DNA of 64,000 bases from Xiphydria camelus (GCA_963678675.1 OY783193.1:17062427-17126426); one strand, 5' to 3'. Counted from the stretch's first letter, positions 46,460 through 57,744 are shown. A program made the numbers and translations. The notes: a model not told the origin generated them from the letters alone.

Positions 46460-47340
46460 TTGAAAAATAAAAATATCAAATTATTTTACAAAATTTAATG
46501 AGAACCTTCGAGAGCAGTCACTAGGTTCGTTCCAACTAACACGAGGACTGGTTCTGGAACGATTCCAAAGAGCGTTCCAACTGCGAACTGTAATAGAACT
46601 GGTTCTCGAACGGTAATTTCAGTCCCTAGTTCTGAGTTGGAACGATTTTCTAGCACATGCGTAGTAAGGCGCGAGACGCACTCTATTTGAATCGGTGAGT
46701 CCAAGAACAGTACAAATGCATAAAGATAGTTTCGAGAAAAAATGAAAAAACATAATAACTTCACAATGAGTTAATGGCCATCATTTCAAGCTCTTGAAAA
46801 CTGTAATGAGGGATGCTAAATACGTGGATTTTCTTATGACTGATAGGAATCGGTTCTTGACAATATATGGAGCTTAGAATTTTAAACATTTTGGCTACCT
46901 ATCTTAACTCAAAACGCCATTTTTTGGACTTATACTGTTCTTGGATTCACCGATTTATTTCTATTCGGAGGCATTGAAGGATATTTTAAAATATGCTAAA
47001 CTTGCTCTAACAAATATCGTTTACTGGCAAAGGTTTAAGTACTAGTACGGAGAAAAAACTGAAATGTTAATTCCGATGATAACGTTAAAAAGGGTCAAAG
47101 GAAATTTTTAGAAATTGCCTGAAAAACATGATGGATAACAGAAAACATTTTTTTATTTGGTAATATAATATGTACATGATTCTATTATGTGTATATTATC
47201 CTATTCTTTATATAAAATACTGTACGACTTAAGCTATTATATCATAGTATTTTCATTCGCAATTTTTTTCAACTGCTGTTACATATAATGAATCTGAATA
47301 AAAGGAGATAATTTCCTTGAGAAATGCAGTTAACAAGCTG
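46460..47340. other. Unassigned AT-rich stretch
   Basis: 46500-46640 holds four GAACSRTTCY-like inverted words (GGTTCTGGAACG, GAGCGTTCCAAC, GGTTCTCGAACG, GTTGGAACGATT). Otherwise nothing supportable; it lies just downstream of the kinase pseudogene. Confidence 0.35.
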
Positions 47341-47734
47341 GTAAAATTAAATAGTATCATATAGAATACATCGTTGGGAATTATTAAAATTCTTCATTGT
47401 ATGGAATGATTTCGTCCTGGCGTAAATTTTATACTTCATGTTCAGGCATTCGTCCTTCATTTTGAAGTGTTCTTTAAATCTGAAAGAAGCGTACCTATTA
47501 TCAAAACGATTATCATCAAATGAAATATGAATATTATAAAATGAAAATATCCTGATTACAATCTGATAATAATTAAATAAACTTACTCCAGAAAATCGAA
47601 GTCGATATTTGAATGTTCACTCTGTATAAGCGCCCAGCAACCCCGGAAGAAATGAGATAAAGGAGGAAACTTAAACCTTGGTATAAAGTTTAGTAACAGT
47701 ATCTTCGGATACATCTGTGGCTTCGTTGTACGTA

Positions 47735-49492
47735 TAGTCTAAGATCCGAACTAGAGACGTTCTTCACCGATCTGCTTACCGGATGAAAAGTATTTTTTAT
47801 CAAACATAATACGTCAATGAACATATCGCGTATGGGTAGGCTAATAAAATATGCTCAAGACTACCCTTAAAACTATATAAACAGGTGAGCTGATATGAGC
47901 AATTTGCACCGATCTGCTTACCAATTAAACTATATATGAAAATAAAGATAATTTTATTGCAAACACGATGGTATAACCCTACCTGCAAAAAATCGGTCAT
48001 GAGTCACGGTTGTAAGGCTTTGAAATTTATCGGAGCTAGCCAAGATGCGCGTACTACAGGGAAATTTGCTATAGGACGCAACGTAGGAAGTGGGCGCGAC
48101 GCGACGGTTAGATGAGAGAGAGTGCGTACATGCTGCTTCCTCGTACGATTGACAAAGATAACACTACTAAAATGCCGAGAAAAAGCGACTACAATGGAGT
48201 AGGTACTGGCAGTAAACTTTTAATTACTTTAAATTAAATATAAAATATTAAAATGTGAAAGATTTTTCAAATATTTTCAACTAAATATATGGATGGGGAA
48301 ATATTAATATTTCTATCACACAGAATAATAATATGTTAGTGATAATTATTCGATAAATTTTATCTATTCTATAAAAATACCACAGCAAACAAACAGAAAA
48401 ATTACATTTTTTAGAGAGCGATAAAAAATCATTAACAAATTGACGGTGTAAAAAACTCTATTATAAAACAATGAATACAATAACAATCTTTACAAAGATT
48501 ATAACAATATTACAACAAATACAATATTATAGCCTTCCAAAAACTTGTATGTTGCTGGAATAAGAGTGCCCAGATTTTATATAACAGTAACCTAAACAAC
48601 GCAAAGACTCCAAGAAGAATTTTTCTTAACAATTTATCATTTCAACTTATGAAATCTCGCTTAGAGGAAAAGTCTAGAATTTCGTCTTTACCTTCAGATA
48701 TTTTTAATGCGTTACAAACCCACCCCATGAGCCATCGCCTCGACTGTCTGTTTATCACATGTTCGGAAAAAACTTTCACTCGAAAACCCGGTAAGAACGT
48801 TTTTCCCCTTTTTCTGTACTTTCGAGAAAGAGCCATAAAGTAATAAATTGTCCCTTCTCCAGACAGGCAAAAATAAAAATGCAAAGTTAGTTGAATCTTG
48901 AACGAAAATAATTTTACCAGGGATCCAACAGTAATTGATTGAAAAAAATAACGATTGAAAAAGATACTACATTACATTTATGTCATAATGGAGCACGTAT
49001 TTTTCCGCAAACTGAGGGATGTAAACAGCGAGTCGCTCGCAGTCGCTTTTTCTCGGCATTTTAGTAGTGTTATCTTTGTCAATCGTACGAGGAAGCAGCA
49101 TGTACGCACTCTCTCTCATCTAACCGTCGCGTCGCGCCCATTTCCTACGTTGCGTCCTGTAGCAAATTTCCCTGTAGTACGCGCATCTTGGCTAGCTCCG
49201 ATAAATTTCAAAGCCTTACAACCCTGATTCATGACCGATTTTTTGCAGGTAGGGTTATACCATCGTGTTTGCAATAAAATTATCTTTATTTTCATATATA
49301 GTTTAATTGGTAAGCAGATCGGTGCAAATTGCTCATATCAGCTCACCTGTTTATATAGTTTTAAGGGTAGTCTTGAGCATATTTTATTAGCCTACCCATA
49401 CGCGATATGTTCATTGACGTATTATGTTTGATAAAAAATACTTTTCATCCGGTAAGCAGATCGGTGAAGAACGTCTCTAGTTCGGATCTTAG
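47735..49492. mobile_element. 1.76-kb fold-back element inserted in the kinase pseudogene
   Basis: Arms 47735-48192 and 49041-49492 are almost identical reverse complements; the outer ends are TAGTCTAAGATCCGAACTAG and its complement. Flanks GTACG (left, 47728-47732 region) and GTACG (right, 49498 region) suggest a 5-bp target duplication. Each arm carries the same 66-codon ORF (LQVGLYHRVCNKIIF), which is probably chance. The ~850-bp centre has no recognised gene. Confidence 0.8.
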
Positions 49493-49824
49493 ACTAGTAC
49501 GAAGATATATTCTAAGCCAAGCCCTTTGCAATGTTTCCTCCGGATACAGAGAAAAGTCAGGATTATCTATACCTGAAAAAACAAATAAGAGATTTGTATT
49601 ACTTCTATGCTATAAAAATGATTAGTTTATGGTAAATGGATAATTTGATTACCAGCAAATTCAATAAAATGATTGGATATATCAAAAGCCTCAGTTAAAA
49701 GCAGTGTACTCATAGTCAATGAAAGTAACGCTATTTTCTTTTTCATTGTACAATACATTTCCCAGTAGAAGATCATTGTGAGCGTATACTATAGGACTAT
49801 CAAGTTCTGAAAGAGTTTCCTTTA

Positions 49825-49908
49825 CACGTTCACTGCGGATCATGCGGCTCCCGCGTGAGGGTGTATGTATTTTAAAGCAGGAGCTGTGCGCGGTCCGCAG
49901 CGAATGTG
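49825..49908. mobile_element. TTAA MITE inside a kinase pseudo-exon
   Basis: The right end TTAA (49909-49912) is followed on the minus strand by CACATTCGCTGCGGACC; the left end TTTACACGTTCACTGCGGAT carries a decayed TTTA. Removing it restores an uninterrupted codon series across the junction (TGC TTA AAG GAA), so the empty site is readable. Confidence 0.85.
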
Positions 49909-50448
49909 TTAAGCATTGATATTCCTTTTGAAGCACCACATAAGGTCGGATTAGCCATTTGAATCCTGAAACAGAAGAGTATTGGAATACTTTACACAAT
50001 TAAAATTAGATATCAAGCATACTCCGATAGTTCACTTCGCGTCTTTTGCAGTATCCCTGAATCCCTTTGGCATGATCTAAACAGATGATGATAAACACAA
50101 CCCAGATCCAGAAAATGTATAATACAGGTGGACACGAGAATGCGACCCCTTCAATCATTTACGCCAATAAACTAAAAATGTAAAACACGAGTCAAGAATG
50201 TTTACAGTTGCATTCCGGGACGTTTGTAGGTTAGAGCAGCGCGAAGGGGATTATCCGTAACTTCTAAATGGTGTCTATTTGAAAAATAGCAATTGAAAGA
50301 AAGACTTACGTTTCAACAATTAGTTGAACTCACACATCCGCTTAGGATTACCCGTGATTTTCCGCAAAATATATACAAAAGGTGGAGAGGCCTCCCTGTC
50401 TGTCATGTCCGGTTTCTATATTATGACCGGAGTGGAGCAACATCGCGC

Positions 50449-50660
50449 TCGAAGAGTCGATGGCTCAATTGGTAGAATGCAAGCATTCCCAGTTTCGAAG
50501 CATCTCGTATCTTGAAGATCGCAGGTTCAAATCCCGGTAGGGTGTGAAAAAAAAAGCGACACTACTAGGCGGGTGGCAGGCGGCGGCACTGCACGGACAC
50601 ACAGTGAAAAACCTCGGTAAAGTATTACTGCATGCAAAATCCTACTTTATCCTTTTGCAA
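50449..50660 (+). mobile_element. tRNA-derived SINE
   Basis: A box TGGCTCAATTGGTAGAATGC, B box GGTTCAAATCCCGG, then GGGTGTGAAAAAAAAAGCGAC, ACTACTAGGCGGGTGGCAGG and TGCAAAATCCTACTTTATCC. Same family as 28137 and the minus-strand copy at 50880-51048. Confidence 0.8.
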
Positions 50661-50689
50661 AATCCTACTTTATCCACTTTGTACACTGC

Positions 50690-50880
50690 GTGATGCCACA
50701 GTGGTACCCCAGTGGGCACGCACCAAGACATCACTGTGATGTTTCTCAAAGTCACTGCGTGGTCCCACAGTGCCACCACTGTGAAGCTACCTGGCTATCA
50801 GGGCTGGGGTGTCCATCTGGGCGTCCAGCGTGAAGCCACACTGCAGTCACGCAGTGTAAGTACGATGGTAAAAGTAGAAT
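50690..50880. repeat. CACTGTG motif cluster 2, between two SINEs
   Basis: Words such as GCCACAGTGGTACC, CATCACTGTGATG, TCCCACAGTGCCACCACTG and CACTGCAGTCACGCAGTG recur irregularly, around CTGGCTATCAGGGCTGGGG. Confidence 0.55.
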
Positions 50881-51048
50881 TTTGCAAAAAGGGGGCGATA
50901 AAGTAGGATTTCCCGCCTGCCTTATCCGCCTACTAGAGTGTCGGTTTTTTTTTCTCAAACCCGACCCGGCCAGGACTCGAATCTGCGATCTTTAGAAGAC
51001 TGGGAACGCTTCTCGCATTCTACCAATTGCGCCATCGACTCTTTGTGG
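50880..51048 (-). mobile_element. tRNA-derived SINE, opposite orientation
   Basis: On the minus strand: GAGTCGATGGCGCAATTGGT, TAGAATGCGAG, GCAGATTCGAGTCCTGG (B box), then AAAAAAAAACCGACACTCTA and TAGGCGG. With the SINE at 50449 it forms an inverted pair around the motif cluster. Confidence 0.8.
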
Positions 51049-51380
51049 TGGAAGTCGACTAAGAGAGTTATACATATAATATCAATACCTGAAAGCAACT
51101 ACTGTGACTAGTGAGATAAACGTGAAAGCCGATTTCGAGCTATGTCAAACGTAAGCTAAAACCGGCCTTTATACAATGCAACACTGAGATATCTGTGTTG
51201 CATTGTGTAAAAAGGCCGGTTTATATATCTCATTAAATTTTAAAAAATAGTTTGATACTTTCTTTTTCAAAACAGTAGCGATTATGATAATTAATCATTC
51301 ATTATTTATGGAATAATTCAGTACAGTTTGCACTGTTTGAAAGATCATTATAATATCAATTTTGTTATTTTCTAATTTAA

Positions 51381-51538
51381 CACATTCGCTGCCATTTTTA
51401 GATTGATTGCATCGCGCTCAGTGCCGGTAACAGACTGAATGATGTAATGTGCACGACAATGTGTCTCCGATCGGAGCCGGCGGCACAGGCGCAAAGTGTC
51501 AACTGGCTCCAATCGGAGCCGGTGGCAGCGATAACGTG
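51381..51538. mobile_element. TTAA-flanked MITE
   Basis: TTAA at 51377-51380 and 51539-51542. Ends CACATTCGCTGCCA and TGGCAGCGATAACGTG are inverted repeats, and an inner GATCGGAGCCGGCGGCA / AATCGGAGCCGGTGGCA direct pair follows. Same end type as the MITE in the kinase pseudogene. Confidence 0.85.
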
Positions 51539-51604
51539 TTAAAAATTTTATGAAGACAATGAATTTACCGACATTCATAGTCGGTAAATTTACGAAGTGC
51601 ACGT

Positions 51605-51840
51605 CGAAAAGGCACCGTGACTGCAGTGAGTGTAACCACTGTGTCTTAACGCTGTGAACCACTCAGTGTATTTACTGTGTAGCCACGGTGCTTTTAGTTT
51701 GTGTACGCCACGCGATCATGCCACGGTGAGACCACAGTGCTGCCACTACGTGGCAGCACTGCGTGCGGCTAGCGTGTAAATCCACGCTTTGCTGTCGGGG
51801 CCGGTGGTAAATACCGACCAAGCCCGGCCGAAGGTAAATG
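51605..51840. repeat. CACTGTG motif cluster 3
   Basis: CACCGTGACTGCAGTGAG, AACCACTGTGTC, GCCACGGTGAGACCACAGTG and GCTGCCACTACGTGGCAGC (a perfect hairpin) lie together and end at GCTGTCGGGGCCGGTGG, followed by a piece of the 27864 hairpin MITE (ATACCGACCAAGCCCGGCCG). Confidence 0.55.
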
Positions 51841-53459
51841 TCAAGATCCTGCACCGAGTTCACACGGACACACACTAATGTCGTTAACATTTCCCCCACC
51901 ACTTCCATGAAATCACTCCCAAGCGAGCCTAAAGATGTTTACACATCAAAAACTGTTTCACTCAGGTCATGTATTCAATGTTGAAGAGATAAATAATCCC
52001 GAAACACAAAAAGTAATCATAACCTCAAAGGTTGTAGCTCAGACCACAGTCTCAAAGGCTTATGACATTCGTTTATCACGCTCCCATGCCCGATGAACGC
52101 TAGCAGTGGGAAATTTGTAAAATTTAATTTGTCCACTAGACGGTTTTTTATGATTCCCGGCACTTCAACAATTTTTAATGCAACATACGTGATACGATGT
52201 ACGCATAATGATATTAATTATTTGTCCAAATAATTAATATTTCAATAATTAAAAATTTCCCGTATGAGAGAGAACACTTGTAACATTTTTTCCCAAAAAT
52301 TCTAATTATTGCCATCAGGTGGCGTAGCAATCGTCATGCACGGTCCTTATGAGGCTATTCAGATAGAGATGACGTGGTGACTCCCGCCACCGCCACGCCA
52401 CTTCGACACCATGAGAAGCCTACAGGAGTGGCACGTGCCATACGAAACTCTGGTATTCCGTCACACGATAAACAGAATTTGGAAGATCGATTCGTACCTC
52501 TCTTAACCCATTTGCATTAAAGCGCGGAAAAATTCCATGAGCCCGCGGCTGTCTTCTATCACCGAGTGCGGAATAATCCGCGAGCCCGCAACTGTCTTTT
52601 GTTACAAGTCGCTGAATATTCTTCAGACGCAATACATTCTGAACGACGAGGCTGACAGGATTGCGAGGTATGGAATTATGAGGTTAAATTTTGTGAATTC
52701 GTTGTATAAAAATAAATTTTCGTAAAAAGTTATTATTGTAAAGTAGTGGTAACTAAACTGAAAGAAAATTAGATTACTTTTTCTCTACCGAATTCACAAA
52801 ACAACTTCATCATTCCATACCCCGCAATCCTGTCAGCCATATCTCCCGTGTCGTCTCCCGTGTCGGTCATCTACACGAGACTCTGCTAAACTTCCTCTTG
52901 AAAATTCCCCAGCGACAGAATCCGAGTCGGGGGGTGTATGTTCCCCGTGTTAAAAAGTATTCCTTAATTTCTTATAATCGCTAGATGTAGCGCAAGCATC
53001 GACGCTACAACTCCCTCTATAGTTTTTGCAGGTCCCTATAGGCTAACATGCAGGTGGGATATGCCCGTACCACGCTAGTCCCACACCACCACCACGCACC
53101 AGTTCTGTGTGAATCGGACTTAACGATTCTTCGCGGTGCGGAAACGAATATCTCCCAGGTGTATTGTGTCGTGTATGTATTGAAGCAATATTAAAATTTT
53201 TAAAAAGACCCGTTGCTAAAACCCATTTCTGCCAATTTATGTACAAAAAGACACCGACATTTTTTCTCGTCACTAACGCGTACGGTCTGACAATTACTCA
53301 TTCGGAAGATTTTCTACATGGCATGATTATAAGACATATTAATCAATTAGAGCCGAAGCATAGAGTTCAACTGCTAGTGCCCATAGTAAGTCACTGGTGG
53401 GGCACGAAGAGAGTAGACAATTAATGTGCAAGAATTTGTCGAACGTTTTGTAACGGATG
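51841..53459. other. Mostly unassigned; hairpin at 52645-52845 and an unrecognised ORF at 53164-53424
   Basis: GCTGACAGGATTGCGAGGTATGG-type sequence near 52650 pairs with CCATACCCCGCAATCCTGTCAGCC near 52835, around ~160 bp. The open plus-strand stretch 53120-53390 (LKRPVAKTHFCQFMYKKTPT, FLVTNAYGLTITHSEDFLHG) has balanced composition but no family I recognise and no certain start. Confidence 0.35.
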
Positions 53460-53463
53460 TTAA

Positions 53464-54200
53464 GGGGTTAGGTCCACTTGTGGCAAGCGAATGTACGAGA
53501 TTTTCTCCATTTTTTTTCGGCAGCATAATAAATATTTATTTGAAAACGATTAATACTGTCGATTAGTACATGTTTTCAAGTACTTGTATACATTTTTTCA
53601 TAAAAAAAGATTTCAAAATGGCGGAGCTGCAGCTGTTTTCCGGAAGTGCCTTTTTTTGAGCATCAGTGGCGGTGGACATAATAACCCGGACAGTTCATCC
53701 AAAATCAAAATTTGAAAAAGATTTGGTTAGTATATTGTGTTGGCTTTTGCTTGAACGAAGGATTTGTCAAAATTATGATTTTTGTAAAAATGGCGGAACT
53801 TTTTACAAAAAGTCACATGTTTAAAGGTCTTCAATTTTCGGTTTTTTCGGTGTGAACAAAAATTTGTCCACAAACAATGAAAATCCTTCGTTCAAGTATA
53901 AGCTATTATCATGACAAACAAACAGACAAAAATTTGGTGATGATCGATGTACTAGATTTTGAGTAATCGTGTCCACCGCAAAGGTGTTTTTTGAAAAACA
54001 TGATTCTTAGATAATCGCGTTTAAAGTTTTGAGCTGCGCGGCCGAGCGGCGAGGCGGCGCGCTATAAATGCCTATAACTCCGGTTCTAATGCTCTGATCA
54101 TTATAAAATTTGGTGACCATATTCTTGAAGGCTTATTATTAACGAATATGCAATAAAATATTTGTCGATTCTCCCAACCCTGACAAGTGGACCTAACCCC
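53464..54200. mobile_element. 737-bp TTAA-flanked element
   Basis: TTAA at 53460-53463 and 54201-54204; ends GGGGTTAGGTCCACTTGT and ACAAGTGGACCTAACCCC are perfect 18-bp inverted repeats. No transposase; a non-autonomous piggyBac-type element by target and length. Confidence 0.9.
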
Positions 54201-54547
54201 TTAAAGTGTTGGCAAGTGTTTCGTTGTTCGTGGAAGCGTGTAAACGGTTCAGTATTCTAGATAACATGAAACAAATGTTTGCAAATTTGCGCAAGACATT
54301 ATTAACCGCCAAAGCGCCTTCTCGTTGATCTGCGGGTGAAGATAGTCCAGGCTTTTTTGGATTCAAAGTCTTTAATAACAATGATATACCTAGTTGCATT
54401 AATTCTCCCTTATTTCTCTTTGAGAAAACCAGTCGAGAAATGAAAATGGTTAAGTGGCAATAATTGATCAAACCAACGTATATGCACACAATGATGCTCT
54501 TGCAAATTCGTGGTTTAAAAATTACTTGAAGTGGTATTTCTCTAGAT

Positions 54548-54742
54548 ATGACAGTTGAATCGATGGCTTATATGCCATTAGAATTTCCACGAGTCGACCC
54601 CGGTCAAGATTTTGCAATGGCGATGTCACAAAAATATAAACTATTTAAGATGTTCAAGGATTCATCTTCTTCAGATGATGAACAACCTTTGTCATCGCAA
54701 TATGTTCGCGGTACTTTGATTCGTACAGATGATTGGCGATGA
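54548..54742 (+). CDS. Unidentified 64-codon ORF
   Basis: ATG 54548 to tandem TGA TGA. It contains MAYMPLEFPRVDPGQDFAMA and an acidic serine run (KDSSSSDDEQP). Codon use is unlike the surrounding AT-rich DNA, which favours a real or recently real exon, but no family is recognised. It may belong with the acidic ORF at 55811 as parts of one transposon or host gene. Confidence 0.35.
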   Translation: MTVESMAYMPLEFPRVDPGQDFAMAMSQKYKLFKMFKDSSSSDDEQPLSSQYVRGTLIRTDDWR

Positions 54743-55401
54743 TGTAAGTAGTGTTAAATTTTCAGTTTTATTTATATTTCAAAATATTCGTATTTCTCAT
54801 GCAAAGGTGCGTATTTATTATGTCATTGCTTTTCAGGGTTTTCATTCTGTTTCAAAATATTAGTACGAGGGTATCTGCAAAGTCAGATTTCATTTCTTTT
54901 AGAAATATAAAAATTCCTTTTTCTTATATCATACTGTATGTTCATGTTTCTATTCATATAATATAATATGTGTTTCTTATATGTATTTTTTCGTGTCAAT
55001 ACACTTATGACCTACTTTGTTGTTTTTAGTCAATTATACAGTTCCTTCGTTTTCTCATGTACCGTAAAGAAGATTATAGTCCAGGAGAAAATATGAAAAC
55101 AATAACTATGTTCATTTTCAATGTATCTGAACTTTGCTTGGTGGCGAATTCTGTACATTGTTTTCTTAATATTGCAGCAATATTAAAAAAGAATAGATAT
55201 CTCTAATTTAATTCTTTACTGCGACATTCGTCCCTAGTCAAAAGTATTTGATGGTTATTTTGATCTTATCGGCACTTTTGAGTGACGTGTTTACAATCAG
55301 TATAGTGCCCGTCACCCACGATGAGTATTTCTTTTGATACAAGTAGTACCAGTTCAGTTCGTTAACGGAGAACGGTCTTTCTTTTGTTACACATTTCTCG
55401 T

Positions 55402-55790
55402 CGCCGGCAGTAGCCGAGTGGTCTAAATGCTAGCCTCTCGAAGACTGCTCGGGCGATAGGTCTAGGGTTCGAATCCCGGCTTGCGGAAAAATAATTTTTC
55501 CGGGATCCGGGGATCGAGCTAAGACCGACTGTACTCGGGGTGGGGAGGGGGGGCTTCTGCATGGAGGACCCCCTTCCCCAGTGAGTGAGGACAGGGAGGG
55601 GCCCCCCCTCTGGTTGGGACACCTGGGAGGGCTAGGGGACTCCTGCATGCCATCTACATGGAGGCCCTGGGCTCACCGGGGGTCGTGGGCGGAGGGGGGG
55701 ACTCCTCTCTGTCTGAGTGGCCCCAAGTGTGGCTCGGGTACAATGGTCCAAAAAGGACTGAGTGCCCGTTAAATGCTAAGTACAGTACAG
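55402..55790 (+). mobile_element. 389-bp SINE with perfect 14-bp target duplication
   Basis: TACACATTTCTCGT flanks both sides (55388-55401 and 55791-55804). The head has the A box TAGCCGAGTGGTCTAA and B box GGGTTCGAATCCC, from a Ser/Leu-type tRNA-like promoter. The body is GC-rich and the 3' end is a (TACAG)n-like repeat instead of poly(A). This is a different family from the 28137/50449 SINEs. Confidence 0.9.
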
Positions 55791-55810
55791 TACACATTTC
55801 TCGTGTGACA

Positions 55811-56290
55811 ATGAAAGTTAATCCACTTAACGTTATACGTCTTTTGCTGCTTACGTTTGAAGGAGCAAATATCCCCGACAGTCCTGTAAACAATGAAGAG
55901 CTCGAATTGAAAGATAGTTTCAAGAAAATTTTATTCGATGGTATGAATGAATACAATGGAGTTGAAGTTGTGGAAGAAATCACTCTGGACTTTCAAGAAC
56001 TTTTTAAAGGATGGGAATCAACTGCGGTTGAAGATAAGACGGATTTAGACTGGAGTCCTGAACACTCTCCTGACAGGTGCACCAGTGATGACGAAGACTT
56101 GAGTTACGACACCGAACATAGACTAGACAAGAAGGGTCACTCTAAGCCACGCCCCCAGTGTTGCTTGTCTCGCTCACTCTCTGTCGCCACTCTTTTTTGG
56201 GAGATTTTGGGGTATTTTCAGCGCGCGCGGTGGCGGAACTCTTATACGGGGTGTCGTACATATCGCGCGGGGGCATTGACAATCGGATAA
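55811..56290 (+). CDS. Unidentified acidic ORF with a SINE just upstream of its ATG
   Basis: ATG 55811 opens MKVNPLNVIRLLLLTFEGAN, continues with LKDSFKKILFDGMNEYNGVE and an acidic end DWSPEHSPDRCTSDDEDLSY to about 56140, after which composition changes, so the last ~45 codons may be read-through of unrelated DNA. The upstream extension of this frame to 55658 is SINE sequence. It resembles acidic N-terminal ORFs of DNA transposons in style only; no domain is assigned. Confidence 0.4.
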   Translation: MKVNPLNVIRLLLLTFEGANIPDSPVNNEELELKDSFKKILFDGMNEYNGVEVVEEITLDFQELFKGWESTAVEDKTDLDWSPEHSPDRCTSDDEDLSYDTEHRLDKKGHSKPRPQCCLSRSLSVATLFWEILGYFQRARWRNSYTGCRTYRAGALTIG

Positions 56291-56558
56291 CTATACCGGT
56301 GTGTTTAACCGGTTAATTTAACAATTATTTTATAAAACATTGTCCATATTTTTCCAATTTTTTTAATTGCTAAATTTCACTTTATTATGAATATAGATTA
56401 TTGCAAACAATAATGTCACTAATTAATTAATATAAGGGGTAATTGAATAATATTCAAGGAAGGTTATATTAAAATCCAGAGTATACTCGTATTTAGGGAA
56501 AAAATTATAAACAGGATATTTTCATGATACACCAGTATTTTCGGGCTTTTAAGTTTTA

Positions 56559-57576
56559 TGACGTAGCGTTTCGGTGAGGGCCCTCGGTGCCCTCCGCTAC
56601 GCCACTATTAAGCGGCTACGATGCCGCGCGCGAAACGAAAAAAACGATGTGCGCCAGGTGCACCGCGCATGCACCGCGAGGGGAGACGATCGAACTCCCC
56701 GGGAACGCGCGGAAATCGCGAGATCGGTACCGTTCCGATCCCGAACGGGTCCGGCTACCACAGCATATGGTAGAGGGGCGGTTCGGTTGACGATGGCTGG
56801 GACACGGGAGGACGGATTCGCGGACGGGTTCGCGAAAAAGAAAACTCGACTGCGTCAAAAGAAAGCAATAGAAACGTTTATTTGCCGGGGAACTCTTCAC
56901 TGGTTCCCGACCGACGCTCGCGTGCGTTACTCTATCGAAACACCGGAACGGTGCCGCACAATCCCGCGGACACCGCTCGATTCGCCGACGGACGGAACGA
57001 AGCGCTCGCGCGGAGGCGCTAACAAAAACGTGTGCTCTCGGACGGCGAGCTACGGCGCGGAGGCGAGTCGGAGGTCACGCAAGAAAACGAGGGGAGCGTA
57101 CCGGGTCTGCAGCGGTCGTTCGTGGCCAGGCGCTTCCTGGTCCCTCGGTTTCCGGGCTGCGGATCCGGGGTCTCGTCTTCCTCCGGTCTCGTCCTCCTGG
57201 GGGAGCTCTCTCTCGAGGGCGTAGGGCTCTCCCGCTGGAGCTCGGCGTGGCTCCTCGTGGCACTCGTTATGCACGAACTTTTTAGACGTAGGATTGACGG
57301 GGTTTCGTTTTCTCTCACACACGATACGCACTGGTCAAGATCCCTAGCTCACTCTATAAAGCTCACTTGACGAGCGTGATCGCAAGACTCGGGGAACCAT
57401 CGGGGTTCACTCGCTGAATGCCAGCGCAAGACTCTCGGCTCCGACTCGCTCGCCTTCTCGCCACGATCGCGCTCGTGACGCTTCGCGCGGCCTTATCGCG
57501 AATCGATTCGCGCGCCTTTTCCGAAAGGGGCCCGAGTGCACCCTTTTTGTGACGCGGAACGATTCTCCACGTCACA
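56559..57576 (-). repeat. 3' LTR
   Basis: In element orientation it begins TGTGACGTGGAGAATCG after a polypurine tract and ends ACGTCA. A long open frame on the plus strand (56574-57224) is antisense to the element and is explained by high GC content. Confidence 0.9.
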
Positions 57577-57597
57577 AACTCCCCCCTCCTTAGCTCG
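57577..57597 (-). other. Polypurine tract
   Basis: On the minus strand AGGAGGGGGGAGTT directly precedes the 3' LTR, as expected for the plus-strand primer of reverse transcription. Confidence 0.8.
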
Positions 57598-57744
57598 AAC
57601 CCTTAGGTTCGACACGCGCCGCCTCCGACTGACTCGATTAGTCTTAAGCTAACGCGCTCCATCGCTAGGAGAATGGTATCGGTTTAAAGTAGGGGAACGT
57701 AATTAGTTATGTCGTCAGCGCACCGGTATTTCTATTTAACAGTA

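Larger units (their letters stand above)
47347..49965 (-). pseudogene. Ethanolamine/choline kinase pseudogene interrupted by two elements
   Basis: Minus-strand exons, 5' to 3'. 49965-49653: acceptor TTTCAG, then VVLQKEYQC, a MITE, KETLSELDSPIVYAHNDLLL and the VTFIDYEYTAF motif, a 2-nt deletion, DISNHFIEFAG, donor GTAATC. From 49572: DNPDFSLYPEETLQRAWLRI, cut by the fold-back element at about 49492. It resumes at 47734 with NEATDVSEDTVTKLY, a frameshift, then FFRGCWALIQSEHSNIDFDF and donor GTAAGT at 47586. Last exon 47479-47347: FKEHFKMKDECLNMK, TAA. The HNDLLLGN and FIDYEY motifs are the catalytic signature of choline/ethanolamine kinases, which start the CDP-ethanolamine (Kennedy) pathway in the cytosol. 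Introns are kept, so it is a duplicated rather than processed copy. Upstream exons are not seen. Confidence 0.85.

Noticed and set aside
47347..47479. Processed retrocopy origin for the kinase pseudogene
   Set aside because: Introns with GT/AG ends are retained at 47480-47586 and 49573-49652, so it is a DNA-level duplicate.
47800..48000. 66-codon ORF identical at 49231-49431
   Set aside because: Identity reflects the near-identical arms of the fold-back element, not selection on a protein.
56574..57224. 216-codon plus-strand ORF, repeated at 61141-61791
   Set aside because: It lies antisense inside both LTRs, has arginine-rich composition typical of GC-rich chance frames, and shows no domain.
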